DNA of 64,000 bases, from NCBI RefSeq assembly GCF_030814815.1, contig NZ_JAUSVR010000001.1:558001-622000 (forward strand), read 5' to 3'. The DNA comes from Ancylobacter amanitiformis (lineage in GTDB: Bacteria > Pseudomonadota > Alphaproteobacteria > Rhizobiales > Xanthobacteraceae). Below are positions 17,825 through 27,688 of the stretch, piece by piece. Under the pieces are notes generated by a model. It saw only the letters and a list, made by a program, of their open reading frames with translations, was not told the origin of the DNA and ran no database searches. A program made the translations under genes and the position numbers. Within the stretch, counting starts at the first letter, position 1. Every line of letters starts with the position of its first letter.

Positions 17825-18334
17825 TTAGGGAGCCGACTTTTCCGCGAGGCTGTCGCGATAGGGGGCCGACAGATAGGGCCCGAGGCTGACCGCAGCGTCG
17901 AGATGACGGGTGTCATAGGCGCCCGCCGCGTGGAGGATGTTCAGCGAGCCGAGCGTGCGCCCCAGCGACACGATGGGCACGTTCATGGTCGCGCCCAACC
18001 CCAGACTCGCGATCAACTCGAAATCCGCGGGGAAGGCCCAGCGCACGGCCGCCGAATCGGGGCCAAGATACGGGCGCCGCTCGCCCAGCACATGGCGGCC
18101 CCAGTCGGTCGGGCCCAGCCTCTCCCGTCCGGATACGGGATAGTGCTCGGGATCGGTCGTGTAGAGCCGCTGCACCTCCTCGCCATCCGGCGACAGCCGC
18201 AGCATGGTCAACAGCCCGAAGCCGATGCGCGCGCGGGCAACCGCCTCGACGGCGCGGAACATGTCCAGCGGCGCGCGGGCCCCCAGATGCGCCAGGCCGA
18301 GCTGGCGATAATCGTCGGCTGTGATCATCATCAT
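17825..18334 (-). CDS. GAF-domain protein at the end of the catabolic operon
   Basis: 169 residues. Nearly the whole protein fits a small GAF domain: an N-terminal helix (DMFRAVEAVARARIGFGLLT), RLYTTDPEHYP, the GRERLGPTDWGRHVLGERRP stretch, then LGATMNVPIVSLGRTLGSLN, the usual GAF beta strand pattern. Similar stand-alone GAF proteins occur in catabolic operons. Three consecutive ATG codons (18326-18334) overlap the stop of the upstream Ntn hydrolase gene, so it is the last gene of the operon. It may sense a pathway ligand, but no output domain is present. Confidence 0.75.
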   Translation of the reverse strand: MMMITADDYRQLGLAHLGARAPLDMFRAVEAVARARIGFGLLTMLRLSPDGEEVQRLYTTDPEHYPVSGRERLGPTDWGRHVLGERRPYLGPDSAAVRWAFPADFELIASLGLGATMNVPIVSLGRTLGSLNILHAAGAYDTRHLDAAVSLGPYLSAPYRDSLAEKSAP

Positions 18335-20121
18335 CGCCCGATCGCATAGCCCTGCATGAAGCGCGGCGTCGCTCCCGCGTGCAGCATGCCCCCGGAAATC
18401 CCGGCGGCGCAGACCCGGCCGAGCGCCCACGGCCCCTCGATCTTGAGCCGGTGTCCGCGCGCCGCCAGCCGCTCCAGCGTCTGCTGGGGGAAACGGCTCT
18501 CGATCAGCAGTTCGCCGGGCGCGCGCGCGCGCGGATAGAACGAGGCCGGCCCGTGCCGGGTATTGAACAGCGGCGCGTCGATCGCCGCCTGCAGATTGAA
18601 GCGGTGGTGCAGATGGCGCAGCAGCACGGTCGAGGACCACTGGTCCTGCTGGTCGCCGCCCGGCGTGCCGAGCGCGAGCCACGGCTTGCCGTCACGCCCC
18701 ACCATGGTCGGCGAGAGGGTGGTGCGCGGGCGCTTGCCCGGCGCCAGCGCGGAGGAGAGCCGGCGGTCGAGCCAGAACATCTGCGCGCGGGTGGAGAGCG
18801 GAAAGCCCAGCTCCGGCACCACCGGCGAGCTTTGCAGCCAGCCCCCGCTCGGCGTCGCGCAGACGACATTGCCCCAGCGGTCGATAATGTCGAAATGCAC
18901 CGTGTCGCCCTCCACCTCGGGAAGGTCGACAAAGGTCGGCTCGCCCATGCCGGGGCCGATCGGCGTCTCGCAGCCGGCCCGCTCCAGCAGCGCCGCAAGG
19001 CCGGCCTCGGCACCGGGAAGCGCGCCGGGGCGAATGTCGAGGGAAGCCTCCCGGCCGATCAGCCGGCGGCGTTCGGCATTATATTCGTCCGACAGCAGCA
19101 CATCGAGCGGCACCTCGACGAAGTCGGGATCCCCATAGAAGACATCGCGGTCGGCCATGGCGAGCTTGGTGCACTCGGTGATGAGATGCACGTAGTCGTC
19201 GCCCAGCGGATCCATCGCGGCGATGTCGTAGCCCTTGAGCAAGGCCAGCATCTGCAGGAAAACCGGCCCCTGCCCCCACGGGCCGGTCTTGTAGACGCGC
19301 GCGCCGGCATAGTCATAGGAGACGGGGCGCTCATAGCTGGCCTGCCAGCCCGCCATGTCGTCGCCGGTCAGCAGCCCGGCATGCTTGCGCCCGCTGGTGT
19401 CCATGAGCGCGTTCTCGCGATAGAAACCGTCGATCGCCTCCGCCACGAACCCGCGGTAGAACGCGTGCCGCGCCGCCTCGATCTGGGCGACACGGTCGCC
19501 GCCGGCGGCTTTTGCCTCATCGCAGATGCGCCGATAGGTGTCGCCGATGGCCGGCGTGCGGAACAGCGCATCCGGGGTGGGCCGGCGCCCGCCCGGCAGC
19601 CACACCTGCGCCGAGGTCGGCCACTCCGTGGGAAAGAACTCTTCCACGGCATGGATCGCCTGCACCGCGCGGCGCACCAGCGGAAAGCCCTCCCGGGCAT
19701 AGAAGATCGCCGGCTCCAGAACCGTCTCCAGATCCAGCGTGCCGTGGTCGCGCAGCAACAGCATCCAGGCGTCGAACGAACCCGGCACCACCGCCGGCAA
19801 CAGGCCGGTGCCGGGGACGAGGCGCAGGCCGAGCCCCTCGAAGTGCTCGATCGTGGCAGCCGCGGGCGCCACGCCCTGCCCGCACAGAACCTGCGGCTCG
19901 TCCTCGCCCTGCTTCCAGAACAGGATCGGCACCTCGCCGCCGGGCCCGTTCAGGTGCGGCTCGACGATCTGCAGCACGAAACCGGTGGCCACCGCCGCGT
20001 CGAACGCATTGCCGCCGCGCTCGAGGATCGACATGCCGACCGCCGAGGCGATCCAGTGCGTGCTGGTGACGACGCCGAAAGTGCCCTTGATCTCGGGGCG
20101 TGTGGTGAAGGGATTTTCCAT
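18331..20121 (-). CDS. Gamma-glutamyltransferase-family Ntn hydrolase (cytoplasmic)
   Basis: 596 residues with the gamma-glutamyltransferase fold: GNAFDAAVATGFVLQIVEPH and NGPGGEVPILFW at the N-terminus, PGSFDAWMLLLRDHG, and the small-subunit start EGDTVHFDIIDRWGNVVCAT. By alignment Thr407 is the self-processing nucleophile; the second Thr found in true GGTs is Val here. There is no signal peptide, unlike the second GGT at 50251-52014. It is co-transcribed with aminotransferase, dehydrogenase and hydantoinase-type genes, so it more likely hydrolyses an amide or gamma-glutamyl intermediate in the cytoplasm than glutathione. The substrate is not known. Confidence 0.85.
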   Translation of the reverse strand: MENPFTTRPEIKGTFGVVTSTHWIASAVGMSILERGGNAFDAAVATGFVLQIVEPHLNGPGGEVPILFWKQGEDEPQVLCGQGVAPAAATIEHFEGLGLRLVPGTGLLPAVVPGSFDAWMLLLRDHGTLDLETVLEPAIFYAREGFPLVRRAVQAIHAVEEFFPTEWPTSAQVWLPGGRRPTPDALFRTPAIGDTYRRICDEAKAAGGDRVAQIEAARHAFYRGFVAEAIDGFYRENALMDTSGRKHAGLLTGDDMAGWQASYERPVSYDYAGARVYKTGPWGQGPVFLQMLALLKGYDIAAMDPLGDDYVHLITECTKLAMADRDVFYGDPDFVEVPLDVLLSDEYNAERRRLIGREASLDIRPGALPGAEAGLAALLERAGCETPIGPGMGEPTFVDLPEVEGDTVHFDIIDRWGNVVCATPSGGWLQSSPVVPELGFPLSTRAQMFWLDRRLSSALAPGKRPRTTLSPTMVGRDGKPWLALGTPGGDQQDQWSSTVLLRHLHHRFNLQAAIDAPLFNTRHGPASFYPRARAPGELLIESRFPQQTLERLAARGHRLKIEGPWALGRVCAAGISGGMLHAGATPRFMQGYAIGR

Positions 20122-20139
20122 GTCGGCTTGCTTCTCGCG

Positions 20140-21576
20140 TCAGGCGGCGAACGTGTAGGCGGTGCGGGCCTTGGTGTAGAACCGCATGGCGTGGTGCCCC
20201 ATTTCCGGCGGGCCGTAGCTCGACGACTTGAGCCCGGACAGCGGCACATGAAATTCCACGCCGGCGGTGGGAAGGTTCACCATCGCCAGACCGCTGCGCA
20301 CATTCGCCTTGAAATGCTGGGCATGCTTGAGAGAACTCGTGACGATGCTCGCCGACAGGCCGAAATCGGTATCGTTCGCGACCGCCAACGCCTCATCATA
20401 GCCGCGCACCGGTATGATGCAGGCCACCGGGCCGAATATTTCCTCGCGATTGACCCGCATCTGGTTGCTGGTATCCCCGAACAGCGCGGGGGAGAGGAAA
20501 TGCCCCGGTGTCGCGCGGTTCAGCCGGCCGCCTCCCGTCAGGAGCCGCGCGCCCTCCGTCTCGGCCAGTTCGATATAGGAGAGGTCCTTGGCCAGTTGCC
20601 GCTCGTCGATCACGGGGCCGATATCGGTGCCGGGGCTGATGGCCGCGCCGATGACGAGCTTTTCCATCCGCGCCACCAGTGCCTGCGTGAAGTCGGCGAC
20701 CCGCTCGACATCGACGATGAGGCGGGACGAGGCGGTGCAGCGCTGCCCGGCCTGCATGAAGGAGCCCTGTATGGCGCAGTCCACCGCGACATCGAGGTCG
20801 GCATCGGCGGCGATCACCAGCGGATTCTTGCCACCAAGCTCGCACTGCGCCGGAATCATGCGGGAGGCGGCGATCTGCGCGACGGCGGTGCCGGTCGCCA
20901 CCGAACCGGTGAAGCTCACCGCGTCGACCACGTCCACGATCGCGCGGCCAACCGAGCCGTCGCCCATCAGCAGGCTGAACAGCCCTTTCGGACAGCCGGC
21001 CCTGTCGATGATATCGGCCAGCGCCCAGGCCGATGCCGGCACCAGCTCGCTCGGCTTGAACAGCACGGCATTGCCATAAGCCAGCGCGGGCGCGATCTTC
21101 CATGCCGGGATGACGACGGGAAAATTCCACGGCGTGATCAGCCCCACCACGCCGATGGGCTCGTAGAGAACCTCGATCGTCACGCCGGTGCGCAGCGAGG
21201 GCGAGCGTTCGCCTGCCATGCGGAACACTTCGCCGGAATAGTAGCGGAAGATTTCCGCCGCCCGCGTCACCTCCGAACTGGCGTCGCGCAGTGCCTTGCC
21301 CTCCTCGCGCGACAGCAGCAACGCGAGTTCTCCGCACCGGCGCTCGATCTCGTCCGCGATGCGGCGCAGCAGGTCGGAACGCACGCCCGGCGCGGCCTGC
21401 GCCCATGCGGCGCCGGCGGACCGGGCGGCGGCAGCCGCCTCCCGCACCTGTGCTGCCGTGGCGCAGGCATATTCACCGACCACCTCATCCGTATCGGACG
21501 GGTTGATGTTGATGAGCGCGCCGTGCCCGGACACCCATTCGCCGGCCACAAGATTGGGAAAGATCGCGGTGCTCAT
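20140..21576 (-). CDS. NAD(P)-dependent aldehyde dehydrogenase (semialdehyde type)
   Basis: 478 residues. The catalytic Cys280 lies in [10 protein letters not shown] and the general-base Glu246 in [30 protein letters not shown] and [10 protein letters not shown] mark the cofactor fold. The C-terminal [20 protein letters not shown] is typical of ketoglutarate-semialdehyde and succinate/glutarate-semialdehyde-type enzymes. Its ATG overlaps the aminotransferase stop by four bases. The likely role is oxidation of the omega-semialdehyde made by the aminotransferase to a dicarboxylate; the chain length is not determined by sequence alone. Confidence 0.92.
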   Translation of the reverse strand: MSTAIFPNLVAGEWVSGHGALININPSDTDEVVGEYACATAAQVREAAAAARSAGAAWAQAAPGVRSDLLRRIADEIERRCGELALLLSREEGKALRDASSEVTRAAEIFRYYSGEVFRMAGERSPSLRTGVTIEVLYEPIGVVGLITPWNFPVVIPAWKIAPALAYGNAVLFKPSELVPASAWALADIIDRAGCPKGLFSLLMGDGSVGRAIVDVVDAVSFTGSVATGTAVAQIAASRMIPAQCELGGKNPLVIAADADLDVAVDCAIQGSFMQAGQRCTASSRLIVDVERVADFTQALVARMEKLVIGAAISPGTDIGPVIDERQLAKDLSYIELAETEGARLLTGGGRLNRATPGHFLSPALFGDTSNQMRVNREEIFGPVACIIPVRGYDEALAVANDTDFGLSASIVTSSLKHAQHFKANVRSGLAMVNLPTAGVEFHVPLSGLKSSSYGPPEMGHHAMRFYTKARTAYTFAA

Positions 21577-22949
21577 GCCCGGGCCCTCATCGCGTTGGTG
21601 AAGCGGGCCAGGCCGCGCTCAAAACAACCGAGCAGTTCGTCGATCTGCGCATCGGTGATGATCAGCGGCGGCGAGATCGCCACCGTGTCGCCGATGGCGC
21701 GGACCACCAGCCCCTCGTCGAGGCACAGCATTTCCAGCTCCAGAGCCGCGCGCGCCTCGGGAGGGAAGTTCGCCCGGGTGGACTTGTCCTGCACCAGTTC
21801 CAGCCCGGCGATCAGCCCCATGCCGCGCACGTCGCCGACGAACGGGTTATCGGCAAAACGGCGCAGCCCCTCCTGGAAGCGCGGCGACACGCTCCGCACA
21901 TGGCCGACAATGTCGCGTTCCTCGTAGATTTTCAGCGTCTCGATGGCGACGGCGGTCGGCACCGGGTGCGCCGAATAAGTGAAGCCGTGGCCGAACACGC
22001 CGATCTTCTCGGCTTCCGCCGACAGGCCGGCGAACACTTTCTCGTTCACCAGCAGGGCGGCGATCGGCTGGTAGCCGGACGACAGCGCCTTGGCGACCAC
22101 GATCATGTCCGGCGCGAGCCCGAAAGCCTGCGAGCCGAACATCTGCCCGAGCCGACCAAAGCCGCAGATCACTTCGTCGACGACGAACAGGATGTCGTAT
22201 TTGCGCAGGACCGCCTGCACCTTCTCGTAATAGCCCGCCGGCGGCACGATGACCCCGCCCGAACCGAGGATCGGCTCCGCCCAGAAAGCGGCGATGGTCT
22301 CCGGCCCCTCGCGCAGGATCATCGCTTCGAGATTGCCGACGATGCGGTCGACGAAGGCGCCTTCGCTCTCCCCCGGCTGCCCGTAGCGATAATAGAGCGG
22401 GCAATCCGTATGCAGGATGCCCTCGATGGGCAGGTCGAAGCTGGTGTGGTTGCGGGGAATGCCGGTGAGGCTGGCGGTGGCGAGGGTGGTGCCGTGATAG
22501 CCGCGAATGCGGGCGATCACCTTCTTCTTCGCCGGCCGGCCGAGCGCGTTGTTGAAATAGCGCACCGCCTTCAGCGCCGTGTCGTTGCCCTCGGAACCCG
22601 AGCCGCAGAAATACACTTTCGACATCGGCACCGGCGCCATGGCGATCAGCATTTCCGCGAGATCGACCGCGTTTTCCGTCACCTTGTGGCCGAACGAGTG
22701 ATAGCAGGGCAGCTTCTGCATCTGGCGATGGGCCGCCTCCACCAGCCGCGCCTCGCTGAACCCGAGCGAGGCGTACCAGAGGGCGGAAACCCCTTCCAGA
22801 TAGCGCCGGCCGGCGGTGTCGAAGACATAGATGCCCTCGCCGCGCTCGATCACCAGCGGTCCGGTCTCGGCAAGGCGCCTGGGGTTGGAATAGGAATGCA
22901 GGTGATACCTGGTATCGCGTGCCTCAACTGAATTTGGCGTGTCGAGCAT
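21573..22949 (-). CDS. Class III PLP-dependent aminotransferase (omega-amino acid type)
   Basis: 458 residues. The PLP lysine is Lys287 in [14 protein letters not shown], with [20 protein letters not shown] ahead of it and [20 protein letters not shown] at the phosphate-binding region. The opening [20 protein letters not shown] is characteristic of the omega-amino acid:pyruvate/putrescine aminotransferase branch. ATG 22949 overlaps the livM stop. In context it should transfer the terminal amino group of an omega-amino acid or diamine, giving the aldehyde for the next enzyme. Confidence 0.93.
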   Translation of the reverse strand: MLDTPNSVEARDTRYHLHSYSNPRRLAETGPLVIERGEGIYVFDTAGRRYLEGVSALWYASLGFSEARLVEAAHRQMQKLPCYHSFGHKVTENAVDLAEMLIAMAPVPMSKVYFCGSGSEGNDTALKAVRYFNNALGRPAKKKVIARIRGYHGTTLATASLTGIPRNHTSFDLPIEGILHTDCPLYYRYGQPGESEGAFVDRIVGNLEAMILREGPETIAAFWAEPILGSGGVIVPPAGYYEKVQAVLRKYDILFVVDEVICGFGRLGQMFGSQAFGLAPDMIVVAKALSSGYQPIAALLVNEKVFAGLSAEAEKIGVFGHGFTYSAHPVPTAVAIETLKIYEERDIVGHVRSVSPRFQEGLRRFADNPFVGDVRGMGLIAGLELVQDKSTRANFPPEARAALELEMLCLDEGLVVRAIGDTVAISPPLIITDAQIDELLGCFERGLARFTNAMRARA

Positions 22950-23968
22950 CAGGCGTCCCCTTTTGTCGAGATGTGCGCGCCTTTGCCGGCGCGGGATGAG
23001 AAGCGCTCGCCCAGCTGGCGCAGCGCACCGGCAAAGCCGCTTGGAAAGACCGTGATGATGAGAATGAGCGACAGCCCGTAGATCACGAGGCGCCATTCCT
23101 GGAGGTCGCGCAGCACTTCCTGCATGCCGACCAGGAACAGCGCGCCCAGCAGCGAGCCCCACAGCGTGCCCCGTCCGCCGACATAGGCGATGGTCAGGAT
23201 CTCGACGGTGCGCTGGATGCCGAATTCTTCGGCGGTCGGCACCAATATGCCGATGTAATGCGCGTAGAAGGCGCCGAACACGCCGACGAAGAAGCTGGCA
23301 ACGACGAAGTTGAACAGCTTGTAGCGCACGACATGGATGCCCAGCACGCTGGTGCCCAGCTCATCGTCGCGGATGGCCTTGAACACCAGCCCGATGCGCG
23401 AGCGCACGATGGCGTACAGCACGGCATAGGTGACGATGACCAGCGCCAGGATGATGTAGTAATAGGTGATGGGCTCGCTGCGCGGAAACGGCATGCCGAA
23501 GAGCGGCGTGAACCCGCCCACCGTCAGCCCCGAGGCCCCGCGCGTCACCTCGCGCGCATTGGAGATGGCGAACCGCAGGGTTTCCATCACGAACAGCGTG
23601 GTCAGGCCGATATAGATGCCGCGCAGCCGCAGCGTCAGCACGCCGGTGATCAGACCGATCACCGCCGAGGCCAGCCCGCCGACCAGCAGCCCGGTCCACG
23701 GCGTGATGTGGAAATACTGCACGCTCAGCGCCGAACCATAGGCGCCCGCGCAGAGGAAGCCGGCAATGCCGAAATTCACGATGCGCAGATAGCCGAGCAT
23801 GAAGTCGAACAGCGCCCCGAGAATGAAGAACAACAGGATCGAGGTGAACACCGCCGGGATATAGCGCCCGCCCACCAGGGACGGGATCGCCGCGAGACCC
23901 GCGAGCAGCGCGCAGATCACCAGTGCCCTGCGGTCGGGAAAGCGGAAATTCTTGAACAGGGATGTCAT
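22949..23968 (-). CDS. Branched-chain-type ABC importer permease (LivM-like)
   Basis: 339 residues and eight or more membrane helices. [20 protein letters not shown], the EAA-like loop [20 protein letters not shown] and [20 protein letters not shown] are LivM signatures. The protein ends in a basic cytoplasmic tail. It overlaps livH upstream and the aminotransferase downstream by four bases. Together with livH, livG, livF and the binding protein it forms a hydrophobic amino acid/amide-type importer. Confidence 0.92.
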   Translation of the reverse strand: MTSLFKNFRFPDRRALVICALLAGLAAIPSLVGGRYIPAVFTSILLFFILGALFDFMLGYLRIVNFGIAGFLCAGAYGSALSVQYFHITPWTGLLVGGLASAVIGLITGVLTLRLRGIYIGLTTLFVMETLRFAISNAREVTRGASGLTVGGFTPLFGMPFPRSEPITYYYIILALVIVTYAVLYAIVRSRIGLVFKAIRDDELGTSVLGIHVVRYKLFNFVVASFFVGVFGAFYAHYIGILVPTAEEFGIQRTVEILTIAYVGGRGTLWGSLLGALFLVGMQEVLRDLQEWRLVIYGLSLILIITVFPSGFAGALRQLGERFSSRAGKGAHISTKGDA

Positions 23969-24855
23969 GGCCGGGTCACCTGGCGGCTGAAGAGGCCCTG
24001 CGGGCGAAGTACCAGGACCGCGAGAACGAGCAGCGACGTGATGGTGTTCTGCCAGCCGCCGGGCGCGAACGCCGTGGCATAGGCTTCGATGAGGCCGAGC
24101 AGTGGCCCCGCGAGCATGGCGCCCCAGACGCTGCCGAGCCCGCCGATGATCACCACCACGAAGGCCTTGAGCAGCACCTCGCCGCCAACCGTGGGATAGG
24201 CGGGATAGGTGGAGAGCAGCAGCGAGCCGATCGCACCTGCCAGCGCGGCGCCGATGCCGAAGGTGATGGCGTAGATGCGCTCGATGTTGATGCCCAGCAC
24301 CTGCGCCGCCGCCGGATGCTCGGCGGTGGCGCGGATGGCGCGTCCCAGATTGGTCTTCTTGAGGAAGAGCGCGAGCGCGCCGGTGGTGAACAGCGCACCG
24401 GCGAGGATCAGCACCCGCTCGTTGGAGATCACCACGTCGCCGAATTCCTGCCGCCCCGGCCAGAAGGCGGCGATGCCGAATTCGCGCGGGCCGAAAACGA
24501 TGAGCGCAAGGTTCTGCAGCACCACCATGATGCCGATGGTCAGCACATAACCATCGACCAGCCAGCGGCTGCCGAGCCGCGCCCGCAGCGGCGCGATCAG
24601 TCCGCGCTCCATGGCGACGCCGACGCAGAACATCAACGCCGTCGAGATCAGCAGCGCGATTGGCGCGGGCACGCCGAGCACCATTGCCGCGAAATACATC
24701 GCATAGGCCCCGAGCATGAAAAGCTCGCCATGGGCCATGTTGATGATGCCGAGAATGCCGAATATGAGCGCGAGACCAGCCCCCATGAGGCCATACATGG
24801 CGCCGCGCGACACCCCGTCTATCGTCAGCTGAATGAGTACGTCGGCGGTAAACAT
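23965..24855 (-). CDS. Branched-chain-type ABC importer permease (LivH-like)
   Basis: 296 residues. GVSRGAMYGLMGAGLALIFG, GIINMAHGELFMLGAYAMYF, and the cytoplasmic loop KTNLGRAIRATAEHPAAAQV are LivH signatures, as is the C-terminal VLRPQGLFSR. The ATG at 24855 lies 11 bases after the livF stop. Inner membrane partner of LivM. Confidence 0.93.
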   Translation of the reverse strand: MFTADVLIQLTIDGVSRGAMYGLMGAGLALIFGILGIINMAHGELFMLGAYAMYFAAMVLGVPAPIALLISTALMFCVGVAMERGLIAPLRARLGSRWLVDGYVLTIGIMVVLQNLALIVFGPREFGIAAFWPGRQEFGDVVISNERVLILAGALFTTGALALFLKKTNLGRAIRATAEHPAAAQVLGINIERIYAITFGIGAALAGAIGSLLLSTYPAYPTVGGEVLLKAFVVVIIGGLGSVWGAMLAGPLLGLIEAYATAFAPGGWQNTITSLLVLAVLVLRPQGLFSRQVTRP

Positions 24856-24866
24856 GATGCTTCGCC

Positions 24867-25577
24867 TCAGATGAAGTTGCGGACGAGTTCGTCGATGCGA
24901 TCGGAGAAGGACGCGGCCGGACCCTCGATGCAGATTTCGCCCAGGCGCAGCACGTAGAGGTGATCGGAGGCGGCGCAGACGTGCCGCGCGCTCTGGTCCA
25001 CCACCAGCACTCCCGCACCATCGGCCTTCATCTGCGCGATGCGCTCGAACACCTCGTGCACCAGCTTGGGCGACAGCCCGAGCGAGGGTTCGTCGAGGAT
25101 GACCAGGCGCGGGTCGTTCAGCGTCAGCCGCTCCATTTCGAGAATGCGCTGCTGCCCGCCAGACAGCAGACCGGCCTTCACCTTGCGCTTGGCGCGCAAC
25201 ACGGAAGACAGCTCGAACGCCCGCTCCACGGCCTGTTTCGCGCGCGCGCGCTCCTTGCGGAAGGCCCATGTGCCGAGAATGAGGTTTTCCTCGACGGTGA
25301 GGCCCGGGAAGACCGAGTGCCCCTCCATGAGATAGGCGATGCCATGGGCGGCGAGTTGCGAGGGCTGGAGCTTGCCGATATCCGCGGCATCGAAGGCGAT
25401 GGCGCCGCCCCGCCGGCGGAGGAAGCCGCATATGGTCTTCAGCAGCGTCGACTTGCCCGCGCCATTGGCGCCGATTAGTCCGGTGACCGAAGAGGCCCCC
25501 ACGCTGAGGTCGACCCCCCTCAGCACATCCGCCCCGCTTGCATAGCCGACTTTTAATTCACGGACCTGCAAGAGCAT
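24867..25577 (-). CDS. ABC transporter ATPase (LivF-like)
   Basis: 236 residues. Walker A GANGAGKST (35-43), signature LLSGGQQRILEMERLTLNDP, Walker B RLVILDEPSLGLSPKLV and a degenerate H-loop region (VLVVDQSARHVCAASDHLYV: the usual EQN becomes DQS). The GHSVFPGLTVEENLILG segment is LivF-typical. It begins three bases after the livG stop. Confidence 0.92.
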   Translation of the reverse strand: MLLQVRELKVGYASGADVLRGVDLSVGASSVTGLIGANGAGKSTLLKTICGFLRRRGGAIAFDAADIGKLQPSQLAAHGIAYLMEGHSVFPGLTVEENLILGTWAFRKERARAKQAVERAFELSSVLRAKRKVKAGLLSGGQQRILEMERLTLNDPRLVILDEPSLGLSPKLVHEVFERIAQMKADGAGVLVVDQSARHVCAASDHLYVLRLGEICIEGPAASFSDRIDELVRNFI

Positions 25578-25580
25578 CGT

Positions 25581-26294
25581 TCAGGCTCCCAGATAGGCAT
25601 CGACGATGCGCGCATCGTTCCGGATCTCGGAAATGGCCCCGCGCGTCATCACCTTGCCTTCGACCAGCACGAGCACCTCCTCGCAGAGGCGCGGCAGCGA
25701 AACGATGTCGTGGCTGATGACGAGGCAGCCGACCCCCTCGCGGACAAGGCCGCGGATGATGCTGATGAGCAGGTCGATCACCTCGGCGCTGACCCCGCCG
25801 AACGGCTCGTCGAGGATCAGCAGCCGGGGCGAGGTCATCATCGCCCGGGCGGCCTCCAGCAGCTTCTTCTGGCCATCCGGCAGGGCCGAGACCATCAGGT
25901 CGCGCACCCCTGTCAGGCCCACCCGGTCCAGCATGGCGGCGATCCTCTGCCGCTCCTCGCGACCCGAGAGGCCGGCATTCACCAGCGCGACGCGGAGATT
26001 TTCGGCCACCGTCATGTCGTTGAACGTGCGGGCGACCTGGAAGGTGCGGCCGACGCCGTAGCCGGCGATCCGCGCCGGCGAGCGGTTGGTGATGTCGCGC
26101 CCGTCGAGCAGGACCCGCCCGCTATCGGCGCTGTAAATGCCGCTGATGACGTTGAACATCGTGGTCTTGCCGGCGCCGTTCGGCCCGATGAGGCCGAGGA
26201 TGCGTCCCGGTTCCAGATCGAAGGTCACGTCGGTGAGCGTGCGCACGCCCTGGAAGCTCTTGTTCACATGGTCGACGGTCAGCAGCGCGGTCAT
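25581..26294 (-). CDS. ABC transporter ATPase (LivG-like)
   Basis: 237 residues. Walker A GPNGAGKTT, the LivG-specific GVGRTFQVARTFNDMTVAEN, Walker B LLILDEPFGGVSAEVIDLL and H-loop VISHDIVSLPRLCEEVLVL. The signature motif is LPDGQKKLLEAARA, with Pro-Asp in place of Ser-Gly/Tyr-Gly, a mild oddity. It follows the binding protein gene across a 55-bp gap that carries a hairpin. Confidence 0.92.
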   Translation of the reverse strand: MTALLTVDHVNKSFQGVRTLTDVTFDLEPGRILGLIGPNGAGKTTMFNVISGIYSADSGRVLLDGRDITNRSPARIAGYGVGRTFQVARTFNDMTVAENLRVALVNAGLSGREERQRIAAMLDRVGLTGVRDLMVSALPDGQKKLLEAARAMMTSPRLLILDEPFGGVSAEVIDLLISIIRGLVREGVGCLVISHDIVSLPRLCEEVLVLVEGKVMTRGAISEIRNDARIVDAYLGA

Positions 26295-26308
26295 GGCGTT
26301 AACTCCGG

Positions 26309-26339
26309 GGAATCCGCCTCGCGCGAGGAGACGGATTCC
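26309..26339 (-). other. Hairpin between the binding-protein gene and livG
   Basis: Arms 26309-26316 and 26332-26339 pair perfectly, with a nested CCTC/GAGG stem inside. It stands just after the stop codon of the binding-protein gene (26350) and has no T-run. Such elements often protect the upstream mRNA so that the binding protein is made in excess over the membrane parts (general knowledge, inferred here). Confidence 0.5.
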
Positions 26340-26349
26340 GTTTCGTCAA

Positions 26350-27594
26350 TCAGTTGGGAGCTTTGAATTCCGCTTCCGCGAACTCGAACGGCCACACAAC
26401 GGGGGCCTTGTCGCCGTAATATTGCACCATCGGGAAGGAGAAGCCCTTCATGAACGGCCCGGCCTTGACCTCATAGGCCGAGATGGCGGCGTCGCCGGGC
26501 TGCCTGGCGAAGGCGTAGTACTGCCAGATGCCCTTGTGCTCGGTGGCCAGCAGGGCAGCCGACAGCTTCGTCGTGTCGAGCGTGCCCGCCACGCTCATGC
26601 CCTTGATGAGCGCGCGCGTGTAGTCATAGGCGTGGCCGCCGGCCGCCGGCACCGGGGGCATGCCGAAGGTCTTCTCGAAACGCGCGGTCCATTCCTTCTC
26701 TTCCGGGGTGATGACGCGCGGGCTGTCCATGGAGAGCGCGAAATTGGCGGCGTCGCCGGTCAGTTCATGCCAGTTCGAGGCCCAGCCGAGGCCGTCGGCG
26801 AATAGCAGGCCCTTGAGGCCGGCACTGTGGAACTGCTTGACGAAGGCGGCGGCCGAGGCCGGCGCGTTCAGCGTGAAGGCGGTCAGGCTGACGCCCGAGG
26901 CCTTGTAGCGGGTCAGCAGCGCGTTGAATTCCAGCTCGTTGTTGCGCGCGACATCCTGCGCGACCACGTCCCAGCCCTTCGCCTTCAGGCCGGTGACGAT
27001 GGCCTCGCCCCAGGTGCGGCCCCAGTCGCTGTCTTCCACCACCACGGCGGCCTTGCGCGTCGGCGGCGTCCACTTGCCCTTGGCGATCAGGTCCTCGGCC
27101 GCCTCGACATAGAGGCCCGACATGGTCTTGGGTGCCGGCCAGCCCTTGAACCAATTGGTATATTTTCCGGCGTTGATCTTCTCGGAAATGTCTTCCGGCG
27201 CGGCGAGGTTGCCGTAGCTGATGATGCCGTCGGAGGCCGCCAGATCGATCAGCGCCAGGCCGACCGAGCCGTGCCAGCCGTTCAGCAGCATCTGGATGCC
27301 TTCGCGCGACACGGCGTTGCGATAGGCCTTCACCGCCTTTTCGGGCGAGGATTCGTCGTCGATCCAGACCAGCTGGATATCGGCTTTCTTGCCGTCGATG
27401 GTCAGCGGCAGTTCACCGGCGGCGCGCGCATCGTCGAGCGCCATCTTGGTGCCGTTCTGGATATCCTGGCCGATCTTGGCCGAGGGACCGGTGAAAGGTC
27501 CCACGACGCCGATCTTGATGACGTCGGCGGCAAGCGCCGCCTGACCGATGCCGGCGAGTAGTACAGCCGACGCCAAAAATGTCTTTATCTTCAT
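26350..27594 (-). CDS. Periplasmic binding protein of the LIV-type importer
   Basis: 414 residues. MKIKTFLASAVLLAGIGQAA then LAAD is a clear Sec signal peptide. The mature start DVIKIGVVGPFTGPSAKIGQ is the type I periplasmic binding fold of the Leu/Ile/Val and amide-binding family; AAVVVEDSDWGRTWGEAIVT is the second-domain hinge region. AGAGGG lies ahead of the ATG at 27594; an in-frame ATG 13 codons upstream is less likely because the signal peptide would be displaced. It is large for the family and its substrate is not evident; the operon suggests an amide, lactam or hydantoin-like compound. Confidence 0.9.
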   Translation of the reverse strand: MKIKTFLASAVLLAGIGQAALAADVIKIGVVGPFTGPSAKIGQDIQNGTKMALDDARAAGELPLTIDGKKADIQLVWIDDESSPEKAVKAYRNAVSREGIQMLLNGWHGSVGLALIDLAASDGIISYGNLAAPEDISEKINAGKYTNWFKGWPAPKTMSGLYVEAAEDLIAKGKWTPPTRKAAVVVEDSDWGRTWGEAIVTGLKAKGWDVVAQDVARNNELEFNALLTRYKASGVSLTAFTLNAPASAAAFVKQFHSAGLKGLLFADGLGWASNWHELTGDAANFALSMDSPRVITPEEKEWTARFEKTFGMPPVPAAGGHAYDYTRALIKGMSVAGTLDTTKLSAALLATEHKGIWQYYAFARQPGDAAISAYEVKAGPFMKGFSFPMVQYYGDKAPVVWPFEFAEAEFKAPN

Positions 27595-27688
27595 GACAGC
27601 CCTCTGATTGTTGGATCGCGTTGATTTACTCACTCGATCGATCTTTCTTCACGCCTGCACGCGAAGCCGAACGTCACCTTTCACCCGG

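Noticed and set aside
18379..21927. Plus-strand open frame of 1182 codons
   Set aside because: It is antisense to the GGT-like and aldehyde dehydrogenase genes. Composition (runs of Arg, His, Gln and Gly) is typical of the complementary frame of GC-rich genes, and no domain is visible.
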